A stretch of DNA of 64,000 bases from a bacterium. GTDB lineage: Bacteria > Planctomycetota > JAFGQW01. The notes below the pieces were generated by a model. That model was not told the origin of the DNA. It saw nothing but the letters and a program-made list of their open reading frames with translations, and did not search any database. The stretch covers positions 434,001 through 498,000 of the forward strand of contig JAUHXU010000003.1 in NCBI GenBank assembly GCA_030426805.1, read 5' to 3'. Positions 1 through 7,920 of the stretch are shown here, one piece after another (position 1 is the first letter of the stretch; each line of letters opens with the position of its first letter). Position numbers and translations under genes: made by a program.

Positions 1-1546
1 CCTTGCCCTCGCTCGGCGACGCGCTCGTGACGAGGATCCGGCGGAGCGGCGCGCCCGCGGCGGCGAACCCCAGCGCCGTGCGCACCGAGCGGAACGACTC
101 GGCGAAGTAGCCGGTCGGCTCGTCGACGGCGTGCAATTCGTCGGCCCCGGCCGGCAACGCGGGCACCTGCCCGAGCACGGGCAGCCCGAGGTCGCCCTCC
201 ACTTCGTCGACGCTCTTGACCGTACCGTCGAGCCCGTGCAGCAACAGGCTCACGCCCACGCCGAGCACGAGCCCCGCGAACAAGGCCATCAACAGCGCCT
301 CGCGCTTGCGCGGGAATGACGGCTGCCCGGGCACCTTGGGCGCCGCGATCTCGAAGACGTTGTCTTCCTTCGTCCCCGCCGCGCTCGCGATCTCGATCTC
401 CTCGATCCGCTTGATGATCGAGCGGTAGGACGCGTTCGTCGACGCATAGGTGTCCTTGAGCATCGAGTAGCGGACCGACAGCCGGTTCTGCTCCATCACG
501 AGCCGCTCCTGCTTCGAGAGCGCGGCTTCGAGGTCGCCCTGCTGCGTGCGCACGCGATCGAGGTCGGCGGTGACGCCCGCGAGGATCCCCTCGATCTCGC
601 GCTGGATGCGAACTTCGAGCGTCTCGACGTTGCTGCGGATGCGCCGCATCTCGGGATGCCGGTCTCCGAAGCGGTCGGTGTAGTCGGCCTCGAGTTGCGC
701 GAGCTTCGTCAACTCCACCTTCAGCTCGCGGATCAGCTCGCTCTGCATCACCTCGGGCAAGTCGGTGACCGACCGCTTGCCGTCGAGCGCTTCGCGGATG
801 CTGCGACAGCGGCTCTCCAACGCGATGCGCGCCGCCTCGATCCCGGTGAGGTTCGCGTTCGTCTCCTTGAGCCGCTCGTTGATGATGTCGTGGTTCTCCT
901 CCAGCGACACCATGTTGTGCTCGGCCATGAACGACTGCAGCGCGCGCGCTTTCGCTTCGACGGTCGGACGGAGATCGGCCGCCTTGCGGCGCAGCGCGCC
1001 GAGGCCGTCGACCGTCACGCCGAGGCGCCGGCGGCGATACTCCTCGATGTACGTCTTCACGACCTGACTGAGCGCCCGCGCCGCCATCTCGGGTTCGGTC
1101 CACTCGAACGTCACGCGCGCGAGCCGCGTGTTGCGGACGCGCTCGACCGAGAAGAGGTCCTGGAACGCGGCGACCGGATCGGCGGCGCCGGCAAACCGTG
1201 CGTGCGCGCCGAAGTCGAATCGATCGAACACCTGGCGAAGGACCGGACGACTCAGCATCAGCTTGCACTGCGTCTCGATGAACTCGCGCTGGTCGGCGCC
1301 GGAGCGCGTCGTCGGGTCGTAGACGTCCTTGAACTCGGTGACGTTGAGCTTGTTCGGCTCGATCAGCACGAGGCTCTCGGCGGTGTATCGCGGCGTCGCG
1401 CTGAACACGAACACGAGCGTCGCCGCGACCGTGAGCAGCGTCACGATCCCGACGACGCGTCGGTAGCCGACGAGCAGATCGATCGCCTGGCGGAGCGGGC
1501 TCGTCCCGTGGGGTTCGCCGGTGTCGGTGCGGGTCGTGCGGTCCAT
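1..1546 (-). CDS. Wzc/GumC-like polysaccharide co-polymerase and tyrosine autokinase, 3' end beyond the window
   Basis: Translating the minus strand from the ATG at 1546 gives an open frame of 515 codons that runs off the left edge. It has a first membrane segment (about residues 20-40), a long periplasmic part with the Wzz-type start (RYTAESLVLIEPNK) and coiled-coil helices, and a second membrane segment near residue 425. The C-terminal kinase then begins (FRSVRTALGF), and the window ends inside what looks like the Walker A loop (VTSASPSEGK). This is the layout of bacterial BY-kinases (Wzc, Etk, GumC fused to CpsD), inner-membrane proteins that set chain length and export of capsule or exopolysaccharide. 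The start overlaps the stop of the Wza-like gene by one base (TGATG), so the two are an operon. Catalytic Walker B and the tyrosine tail lie outside the window, so kinase activity is inferred. Confidence 0.88.
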   Translation of the reverse strand, partial: MDRTTRTDTGEPHGTSPLRQAIDLLVGYRRVVGIVTLLTVAATLVFVFSATPRYTAESLVLIEPNKLNVTEFKDVYDPTTRSGADQREFIETQCKLMLSRPVLRQVFDRFDFGAHARFAGAADPVAAFQDLFSVERVRNTRLARVTFEWTEPEMAARALSQVVKTYIEEYRRRRLGVTVDGLGALRRKAADLRPTVEAKARALQSFMAEHNMVSLEENHDIINERLKETNANLTGIEAARIALESRCRSIREALDGKRSVTDLPEVMQSELIRELKVELTKLAQLEADYTDRFGDRHPEMRRIRSNVETLEVRIQREIEGILAGVTADLDRVRTQQGDLEAALSKQERLVMEQNRLSVRYSMLKDTYASTNASYRSIIKRIEEIEIASAAGTKEDNVFEIAAPKVPGQPSFPRKREALLMALFAGLVLGVGVSLLLHGLDGTVKSVDEVEGDLGLPVLGQVPALPAGADELHAVDEPTGYFAESFRSVRTALGFAAAGAPLRRILVTSASPSEGK

Positions 1547-2613
1547 CAGACGATCGCTCCCAACGGCACGCCCACCATCGCCTTGATCGTGTCCCAGATG
1601 CCGAGCAGGATGCTGCGTCGCGCCGTCTGCTTGACCTCGAGGATGTCGCCGGGCTCGAGGTAGCGGTTCGGCTCCTCGCCGTCGGAGACCGCGACGAGGT
1701 TCACCGGGATGATCCGCTCGCCGCTCGCGTCGCGCCGCTTGAGCACGCACGACGTCGGCGACGCTTCGCGCGGGATCAACCCGCTCGCGAGTGCGACCGC
1801 ATCCAGCACCGTCGTCGGGCGCTTGAGCGGGAACCCGCCGGGTTCGCGGACGAAGCCGCGCACGTAGAACTGCTCCGCCTCGGGGATGTGAACGACGTCC
1901 CCGCTCGCGAGCACCATGTTCAGGTCGAGGTTGCCGAGTTCCATCAGCTCGAAGAGGTCGATCGTCACGCGCAGTTCCGCGCCCTCGGCGACGACGACGG
2001 TATCGGATGCGCGACCCCGGACGAGTTCCTGGCGGATCACGTACGCGACCTGCCCGGCCTGTTCGCTGGCCCCACCGGCCAGTGCGATCACGTCGAGCAG
2101 CGTCGTGACGTTCGTCTGCAGCGTGTAGACACCGGGCTCACGGACGGCGCCGACGACCGAAACGCGTCGGCTGCGGTAGGCCTTCACCTCGACCGACACG
2201 CGCGGGTTCTTCAGGATGTCGCCTTCGCGCAATCGCGACTCGATCGCGACGCGCACGTCGCCGGTCGTGCGGCCGGCGGCGACGACCGCGCCGATCGTCG
2301 GCAGTTCGATCGCGCCGACGCGCGACACGCGCACGTCGAGCGTGCGCGTCTCATCGCGCAACTCCCACTCGAAGATGCTGACCGACAGCACGTCCTCGGG
2401 GCCGATCCGGTAGTCGTGGCTCTCGTGGACCGCCTCCTCGAAGCTGCGGCGGATCGCCGCGCGGCTCGCGGCATCGGTGCGCGACGTCCAACGCGCGACC
2501 GACGCGACGTCGATCGTCTCGGTCGACGTCGACCCGCACGCGGCGAGCGGCAGCAACGCGAGGGCGAGCAGCCACGGCGTTCGGTGGCGAACCGGGCGAA
2601 CGGTCGTCGGCAC
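1546..2613 (-). CDS. Wza-like polysaccharide export outer-membrane lipoprotein (Poly_export and SLBB domains)
   Basis: 355 residues from a GTG start with an AAGGAG ribosome site 8 bases upstream. The N-terminus is a lipoprotein signal with lipobox LAAC, cysteine at residue 26. A Poly_export domain starts near residue 72 (YRIGPEDVLSVSIFEW), followed by two SLBB-type beta-grasp segments (around VVGAVREPGVYTL and VRGFVREPGGFPL). Proteins of this family form the outer-membrane channel for capsule or exopolysaccharide and work with a Wzc-type partner, which is the next gene here with a one-base overlap. The C-terminal tail (about 305-355) is the usual length for the family. The linked pair suggests a Wzx/Wzy-type export system, though no polymerase or flippase of that kind is visible. 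Confidence 0.9.
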   Translation of the reverse strand: MPTTVRPVRHRTPWLLALALLPLAACGSTSTETIDVASVARWTSRTDAASRAAIRRSFEEAVHESHDYRIGPEDVLSVSIFEWELRDETRTLDVRVSRVGAIELPTIGAVVAAGRTTGDVRVAIESRLREGDILKNPRVSVEVKAYRSRRVSVVGAVREPGVYTLQTNVTTLLDVIALAGGASEQAGQVAYVIRQELVRGRASDTVVVAEGAELRVTIDLFELMELGNLDLNMVLASGDVVHIPEAEQFYVRGFVREPGGFPLKRPTTVLDAVALASGLIPREASPTSCVLKRRDASGERIIPVNLVAVSDGEEPNRYLEPGDILEVKQTARRSILLGIWDTIKAMVGVPLGAIV

Positions 2614-2718
2614 GGGGTCGGCTCCTTCGATCGAGAACGGCGTCGTGCGGCGCGATGGCCGCGTCGTCGGTTCTTTCGACCGCCCCCGGTCTCAAACAGA
2701 AATGCGAGCTCAACCCAT

Positions 2719-2746
2719 TTGATTTCACATAGTTAGGTACGATACT
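2719..2746 (+). promoter_or_regulatory. Candidate sigma-70 promoter in the divergent gap, TTGATT-16-GATACT
   Basis: TTGATT (2719-2724) and GATACT (2741-2746) are separated by 16 bases in a locally AT-richer part of the 170-base gap between the export lipoprotein and the flippase-like gene. It would drive the plus-strand gene. Both hexamers deviate from consensus, so this is a suggestion only. Confidence 0.35.
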
Positions 2747-2844
2747 GTCGAGGAGGCCGATCATCGGCCAGGGGGATCCGAACCATGCGCGGCGCCGACG
2801 GTGCGCGCCCGCATCGGCTCCCGGGCATCCACGCCGGAGGCTTC

Positions 2845-3870
2845 GTGGCGAACGCCAAACGACGACTGCTCATCCTCGTCGGCATCGCGATCAGCGTGCT
2901 GTTCCTGTGGCTCGCGCTGAAGGACACGAACTTCGCCGAGATCGGCGCCGCGCTCGAGCGTTCGCAGCTCTGGCTGATGGCACCGCTGCTCCTCGCGTAC
3001 GGCGCCTACTACTGGCTCAAGGCGATCCGGTGGCGAATCCTGCTCAAGCCGATGGCCGAGGTCCGCACGAACGAGATCGTCAGCCCGATGATGATCGGCT
3101 TCATGGGCAACAACATCCTGCCCGCACACCTCGGCGAGTTCATTCGGATGTACCTCGGCGCCAAGCAGCTCGGGCTGCGCAAGACGCAGGTGCTCGCGAC
3201 GATCGTGCTCGAGCGCATGTTCGACGTGTTGTCGGTCGTGCTGTTCCTCGGGTTGGTGCTGATCGTCGGCAAGAACGTGCCGGAGAAGCTCGTGACGGTC
3301 GGCTACGTCACCGCGGCGATCGGGGTCGCGGCGATGGCGCTCGTCGCGTGCTACGTGAAGTGGACGGATCGCTTCCTGCGTGAGCTGCGCCGGTTGCTGT
3401 TCTTCATGCCGGGCAAGATCCGCGAGGCGATCCTGCATCAGCTCGAAGTCGGCGTCGAAGGCCTTGCGGCGATCAAGCGGCCCGGTCTGCTGTTCGGCAT
3501 CGCGACGACGTCGCTCGGACAATGGGCGTGCATGGGCGTGTCGAACTACCTCGCGATCCGCGCGATCGGGATCGACACCCGGATGTCTGCCGCGTTCGTC
3601 GTGCTCGCCGCGACGACGTTCGCGGTGACGCTGCCGACCGCGCCGGGTTTTCTCGGCACGGTGCAATACGCGTTCACGGTCGCGCTCGTTCCGTACGGCA
3701 TCGCGGCCGGCGACGCGGTCGCCGCCTCGGCGTTCTTTCACGTGCCGACCTACCTCGCCGTGACGATCGTCGGGCTCTGGTTCCTCAAGCGGACCGGCTA
3801 CCGCCTCAGCCAGCTCCGCGAAGACGCCGAGGACGAGTTCGAGGACGCGGTCGACCCACCCGCGGCTTGA
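2845..3870 (+). CDS. Lysylphosphatidylglycerol-synthase-TM / UPF0104 family integral membrane protein
   Basis: 341 residues from the GTG at 2845, which has GGAGG four bases upstream; an in-frame ATG at 2785 would add 20 uncharged-poor residues before the first membrane helix and is the alternative. About eight hydrophobic helices are visible, with the family's conserved stretch around KAIRWRILLKP, NNILPAHLGEFIR and VLERMFDVLS. This is the membrane half of the PF03706 family (MprF N-terminus, AglD, DUF2194-like proteins), implicated in flipping or modifying lipid-linked molecules. The soluble aminoacyl-transferase half of MprF is absent. Neighbouring polysaccharide export genes make a role in lipid-linked glycan handling plausible, but that is inference. 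Confidence 0.82.
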   Translation: MANAKRRLLILVGIAISVLFLWLALKDTNFAEIGAALERSQLWLMAPLLLAYGAYYWLKAIRWRILLKPMAEVRTNEIVSPMMIGFMGNNILPAHLGEFIRMYLGAKQLGLRKTQVLATIVLERMFDVLSVVLFLGLVLIVGKNVPEKLVTVGYVTAAIGVAAMALVACYVKWTDRFLRELRRLLFFMPGKIREAILHQLEVGVEGLAAIKRPGLLFGIATTSLGQWACMGVSNYLAIRAIGIDTRMSAAFVVLAATTFAVTLPTAPGFLGTVQYAFTVALVPYGIAAGDAVAASAFFHVPTYLAVTIVGLWFLKRTGYRLSQLREDAEDEFEDAVDPPAA

Positions 3871-3895
3871 CACGTCCGGACTCGCCGGTCAAAAT
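3867..3895 (+). promoter_or_regulatory. Candidate sigma-70 promoter TTGACA-17-CAAAAT
   Basis: A consensus -35 (TTGACA, 3867-3872) overlaps the stop codon of the upstream gene, with CAAAAT (3890-3895) exactly 17 bases downstream. It would give a leader of about 190 bases before the coiled-coil glycosyltransferase-like gene. Confidence 0.45.
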
Positions 3896-3965
3896 CTCCG
3901 GTCGAGACGGGATCGCGCAACGCACCTGCCGTGCTCTCCGTTTCTACGCCTTGGGCAGAACGGGT

Positions 3966-4000
3966 TTCATGGGGAGCGCACCTCCATGAAGAGGTATGAT
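3966..4000 (+). promoter_or_regulatory. Inverted repeat abutting a second -10 element (TATGAT)
   Basis: TTCATGG (3966-3972) and CCATGAA (3984-3990) form a perfect 7-base inverted repeat, followed five bases later by TATGAT (3995-4000). This is the arrangement of an operator overlapping the -35 region of a promoter. It lies downstream of an in-frame ATG at 3986, one reason to prefer the later start at 4094. Confidence 0.35.
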
Positions 4001-4093
4001 CAAGGGCCTGCGAAGGACCGCCCGACAGGGCACGAGACGAAAGGAGACGTCCCCTCCGGCGATTCATGCCCGCCCGAGAGGACACCGCACGCG

Positions 4094-5581
4094 ATGCGCG
4101 ACACGGGCTTGCTCCTCGTCGCGCCGCACTACACGACCCGTCCGTCGTCCGCGTTGTCGCGCCACGTACGCCAGCAGGCGCACGTCGCGAACGAGCGTAT
4201 CGCCGTGCTGTGCGCGGTGGAGAGCGACGAGGATCGCGAAGGCGCGGTGCGCACCTTCAGCCGTGACGGGGTCACCGTCCATTCGATCAACCGCGCGTTC
4301 GACCAAGACGCGCCGTTGCACGGCCGCTACGAGTCCCCCCGCGCGCTGGCGGCGGCCGACCGCGTCCTCGCCAAGACCCGCCCGACGCTGATTCACGTCT
4401 ACGACCTCGACGGCATCGGCGTCGGCCTGCTCGACGCGGCACGCCATCGCGGCATCCCGGTCGTCGTCACCGCGCGCGATTCGTGGCTCGTGTGCCCCCG
4501 CAGGGACCGGATCGCAGTCGACGGCACGCCGTGCCACGACATCGATCGCGCTCGCTGCCTCGGGTGCCTTCGGAGCACGGACGCGGCGCTCTTCCCCGGC
4601 GGTGCGCACCGCTTGCGGGACGTCGCGGACCGCGAGGCGATCGCATCGTGGGACGATCGAGTGCGCGCGGTGATCGCATCCGTCGACCATTGGATCGTCA
4701 CCGACGACGCGGCGCGAGACGCGTGGGTTCGCTACGGAATCGCCGCCGACCGGATCACGGTGATCGCCGGCGCGGCCGGGCCGGCCCAGCCGGCGACGCT
4801 GGCGGCGATCGACGCGACGATCGGTGAACGCCAGCGGCGTGCGGCCCGCGTCGTGGCGCCCCAGGGATCGGACGGCTTCGGCGAACGGTTCCGCCGGGAC
4901 GTCGCGCGCGTCGGCGCGATGGCGCACGACGACCTGCTCGCGCGAGCGGGCGAGGGCCTCGTGTCGCTCGCCGAGCGGCTGCGGGTCGATGCGCGGCGGC
5001 TCAAGGGCATCTGCGAACTCGGTGCGCATGGCGCTCGCGTGGGCGACGCCTATCGCGCGGCCGAACGCGAACTCGAGTGGCTCCGGAACGAGCGGGCCGC
5101 GATGACGGCGTCGCGCACCGAATTGCAGACGCGCAACCGCTACCTCGAAGACACCGTCGCGCAACTCAACGCGTGCCACGACTCGCTGCAACAGGATCGC
5201 GAGGCACTGAAGGGCCGCGTTGCCGCGATGGAATCCACCGTGCGGACCAACGCGGAGCATACCGAACGCACCGAGCAGCATGCGCGCCACCTCGAGTCCG
5301 AGCGCCACGAACTCGCGCGCCATGCCGAGTCGCTGGAGCTCCACACGCGCGCGCTCGAGCGGGAACTCGCGCAGCGCGAGGCCGCGCTCGAACGACTGCG
5401 GCGCTCGCCGATCGTCCGTTTCGTCGCCTGGTGCAAGCGTGTCCGGTGGCTCGGGACGTTTCGTCGACCGGGTGCATCCGAACACGCGCGCCCGTCGACG
5501 CCTCGTGGTGCGCCGACCTCGACGGCGGAGTCGACGGCGGAGTTCACCGAGGACGCGGCAAAGCGAGAGCGGTGCGCCTGA
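4094..5581 (+). CDS. GT4-like N-terminal domain fused to a coiled coil; probably lacks the donor-sugar domain
   Basis: 495 residues from the ATG at 4094. The first 230 residues look like the acceptor-side Rossmann domain of a GT4 glycosyltransferase: VAPHYTTRPSSALSRHVRQQ at the start, then HVYDLDGIGV, VVVTARDSWLVCPR and ITVIAGAAG. The C-terminal GT1 domain with its E-x7-E nucleotide-sugar site does not follow. Instead residues about 300-455 are a continuous heptad-rich, Glu/Arg/Leu coiled coil (ERTEQHARHLESERHELARH region), then a basic tail (SPIVRFVAWCKRVRWLG). A CxxC-containing stretch (RARCLGCLRS) sits near residue 155. It may be a scaffold or a degenerate transferase in the same surface-glycan system. 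An in-frame ATG at 3986 is the alternative start. Confidence 0.7.
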   Translation: MRDTGLLLVAPHYTTRPSSALSRHVRQQAHVANERIAVLCAVESDEDREGAVRTFSRDGVTVHSINRAFDQDAPLHGRYESPRALAAADRVLAKTRPTLIHVYDLDGIGVGLLDAARHRGIPVVVTARDSWLVCPRRDRIAVDGTPCHDIDRARCLGCLRSTDAALFPGGAHRLRDVADREAIASWDDRVRAVIASVDHWIVTDDAARDAWVRYGIAADRITVIAGAAGPAQPATLAAIDATIGERQRRAARVVAPQGSDGFGERFRRDVARVGAMAHDDLLARAGEGLVSLAERLRVDARRLKGICELGAHGARVGDAYRAAERELEWLRNERAAMTASRTELQTRNRYLEDTVAQLNACHDSLQQDREALKGRVAAMESTVRTNAEHTERTEQHARHLESERHELARHAESLELHTRALERELAQREAALERLRRSPIVRFVAWCKRVRWLGTFRRPGASEHARPSTPRGAPTSTAESTAEFTEDAAKRERCA

Positions 5582-5594
5582 CGCACCCCGCGAA

Positions 5595-6356
5595 TCAGCC
5601 GGCGGCGCCGGCGTCGAGCACCGCGAACAACGCGTCGACGACGAGCGCGTCCCACGCGCGGCCGCGACCGTTCTCGAGGATGCCGCGAATCTCCTGCGGC
5701 GACTTGCCCTTCTGATACGGGCGGTTCATCCGCATCGCGTCGTAGCTGTCGCACACCGCGATGATCCGTGACAGCACCGGGATCGACTCGCCGGCCAAGC
5801 CATCGGGATACCCCCCGCCGTCCCAGCGTTCGTGGTGGTGACGGATCGCATGCGCGATGCTCTTGAACTCGGCACCGATCTTCTGGACGATCTCCTCGCC
5901 CGCGACCGGATGCATCTTCATCTCCTCGAAGTCCTCGGGCGCCAGTTGCGGCGTCGTGTTCTCGAGGATGCGTTCCGGCGTTCCGATCTTGCCGATGTCG
6001 TGCAGCAGCGCGGCGTAGTGCAGTTCGCGAAGCCGCTTGCGCGTCAGCCGCAAGTGCTGACCGACCCGAACGGCGAGGCCCGCGACCCGGAACGAATGCC
6101 CCGCGGTCCACTGCGACTTCGCGTCCTCGGCGGCGACGAGCGCTCGGATCGTCCCGGTGACGAGACCCTCCAACCGGATCTCCCGCGCCTCGACACGGCC
6201 GAGCAACAGCGTGATCGCGTCGACGAGTCCGTGCATCGCCCCGTCGGTCTCGAGACGCCCGAGCGCACTCAACGCCGACGCGTAGCCGCCTTCGGCCGCT
6301 TCGCGTGCGACCGTCGCGAGTGCGTCGATCATCGTTCGGTCGGTGGTCGTCGTCAT
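5595..6356 (-). CDS. HD-GYP domain protein, probable cyclic-di-GMP phosphodiesterase
   Basis: 253 residues from the ATG at 6356, with AGGGA about 9 bases upstream. An N-terminal helical region of about 80 residues precedes a full HD-GYP domain. The metal-binding and signature motifs are all present: H at 87, LLHDIGKIG (HD at 119-120), HHHERWDGGGYPDGL (GYP at 182-184) and VCDSYDAM. Such proteins hydrolyse cyclic di-GMP to GMP and act in the cytoplasm. No receiver or PAS domain is present, so the N-terminal helices are the only visible sensor or partner region. It is the last gene of a minus-strand run that begins with the two TPR genes. Cyclic-di-GMP commonly controls exopolysaccharide, whose genes lie nearby; that link is inference. 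Confidence 0.88.
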   Translation of the reverse strand: MTTTTDRTMIDALATVAREAAEGGYASALSALGRLETDGAMHGLVDAITLLLGRVEAREIRLEGLVTGTIRALVAAEDAKSQWTAGHSFRVAGLAVRVGQHLRLTRKRLRELHYAALLHDIGKIGTPERILENTTPQLAPEDFEEMKMHPVAGEEIVQKIGAEFKSIAHAIRHHHERWDGGGYPDGLAGESIPVLSRIIAVCDSYDAMRMNRPYQKGKSPQEIRGILENGRGRAWDALVVDALFAVLDAGAAG

Positions 6357-6460
6357 GGATCGCTTCCCTTTCGACCCCACCTGTATCGACATCGGGATCG
6401 CGGGACTGACTCGCACGTCGGTTTCTCGTTTCGAGCCGCAAGGCCGCCCGAATGCGCGTG

Positions 6461-7825
6461 TCAGGCGATGCGCGGAAGCGGGTGCTCGCGCCAGTCGAGG
6501 TTCGGCTTGCCGGGCCGGAAGAGGCCCGGGTCGCGCTCGGCGATCGCGCGAGCGAGCGAGCGGAAGACTCGCGTATCTCCGGGGCGCGTCGCCCAGAAGC
6601 GGTCGCGTCGCGTCACGACTTCGGCGGTGGTGCCGACGACGTGCGCATAGTCGTCCGTGTCGAGGATCACGTGCCCGTCGTCGATCCCGACGAGTGCGGC
6701 GATCGCTTCGGCGGGCCGCCGGAACGCGCGCGGATGCTCGGCGAGCACCGCGCGGACACTCAAGACGAATGCCTGCGACGCGTGCGGCAGCGACGCGATG
6801 CCCTTCTGCTTGAGACCGAGCCGGCCGACGTCGTCCTCGGTCAGATCGAACGCCCCCTTCGGCCCCTCCACCCGGCACGGCAGCGCGGCGTCGGCCTCGG
6901 CGGGGGTGACCGTGAGCCCGAGCGGCATCGAGGCGTCGGCGGCGCGGCCGGCTTCGACGTGCGAACCGTAGCAGTACGCTTCGACGGCCCCCGTCTCCGG
7001 CGTCGCCCCGGCGACGCGTTCGATCACGACGCCCCACCGGTTGTCCGACCGACTCCGCACCGCGACCATGCGCATCGCGTGGTAGATGTCCGCGTCCGAT
7101 CCCTTCGCGTGGAACATCGGCCACTCGGCACCGACCGCGCCGATCTCGCCTTCGGCGGCCATGTCCAACACCGCGACGATCGACGCCTCGGTGAGTTCGC
7201 GGATCACGCAGAGGGCTTCGAGCAGCGCGTCGGTATCCTCGGCGCCGCGCGACGACGCGAGTTCGCGCGCGACGCGATGCGGCTCGAGGTTGGCGAGGTG
7301 GCGGAGCAGCTGACGTGCACGCACGCCGTTACGCTCGGCGCGGTCGGCGAGCAGCGAATAGCCGAGCGCCGGATGCGTCTCGATCCACTCGCGCAGCAAC
7401 CGCTCCGCGTCGCTCCGGTCGCCGCCGATCGTCTCCACGTCGAAGAGCAGGTCGAACGCGCGCGGCGTGCCGACTTCGAGGAGGCACGCGAGCATCGTCT
7501 CGGGCCGCTCGGCGAGATCGCGCTCGCGGATCGCCGCCTCCGGCCACGCGAGCACCGCGTTGCCGTAGCGCTCGAACGCGGCGATGTCATCGGGCGCGGC
7601 AGGCTCCGCGCGCCACCGGAGTCGACGCGCGTGCTGGACGAACTCTCGCGCATCCTCGAGGGAGAGCAGCGCCGCCCACAGTCGCGCGCGCTCCTCGTCG
7701 GAGCCGTCGAACGCACTCGCGGGCTCGACGATCGCACGCGCTCGATCGAGCGGGATCAGCGATCGATCGTCACGTGCCTCGCCGGCGCGATCGAGCGCGA
7801 GTTCGAGATCGTTCGGTTCGGCCAT
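6461..7825 (-). CDS. Hypothetical cytoplasmic protein, family not recognised
   Basis: 454 residues from the ATG at 7825 (MAEPNDLELALDRAGEARD). No signal peptide or membrane helix. The first 230 residues are rich in short amphipathic helices (for example LLREWIETHPALGYSLLADR and LEPHRVARELASSRGAEDTD), reminiscent of alpha-alpha repeats without a clear register. The C-terminal half is mixed alpha/beta, with acidic stretches and two histidine-containing segments (IYHAMRMVAV, SHVEAGRAAD). It sits 95 bases downstream of the second TPR gene and 104 bases upstream of the HD-GYP gene, all on the minus strand, so may share their transcript. I cannot assign a function. Confidence 0.72.
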   Translation of the reverse strand: MAEPNDLELALDRAGEARDDRSLIPLDRARAIVEPASAFDGSDEERARLWAALLSLEDAREFVQHARRLRWRAEPAAPDDIAAFERYGNAVLAWPEAAIRERDLAERPETMLACLLEVGTPRAFDLLFDVETIGGDRSDAERLLREWIETHPALGYSLLADRAERNGVRARQLLRHLANLEPHRVARELASSRGAEDTDALLEALCVIRELTEASIVAVLDMAAEGEIGAVGAEWPMFHAKGSDADIYHAMRMVAVRSRSDNRWGVVIERVAGATPETGAVEAYCYGSHVEAGRAADASMPLGLTVTPAEADAALPCRVEGPKGAFDLTEDDVGRLGLKQKGIASLPHASQAFVLSVRAVLAEHPRAFRRPAEAIAALVGIDDGHVILDTDDYAHVVGTTAEVVTRRDRFWATRPGDTRVFRSLARAIAERDPGLFRPGKPNLDWREHPLPRIA

Positions 7826-7920
7826 CGGCAGGATCCGGCTCCGGGCAACGCGAGCGCGCGCCGGCAAAATCCCGCGCGCTTCGCCACGATGCCGCGGATC
7901 GGGTCGAGCGTCAACCGCCC

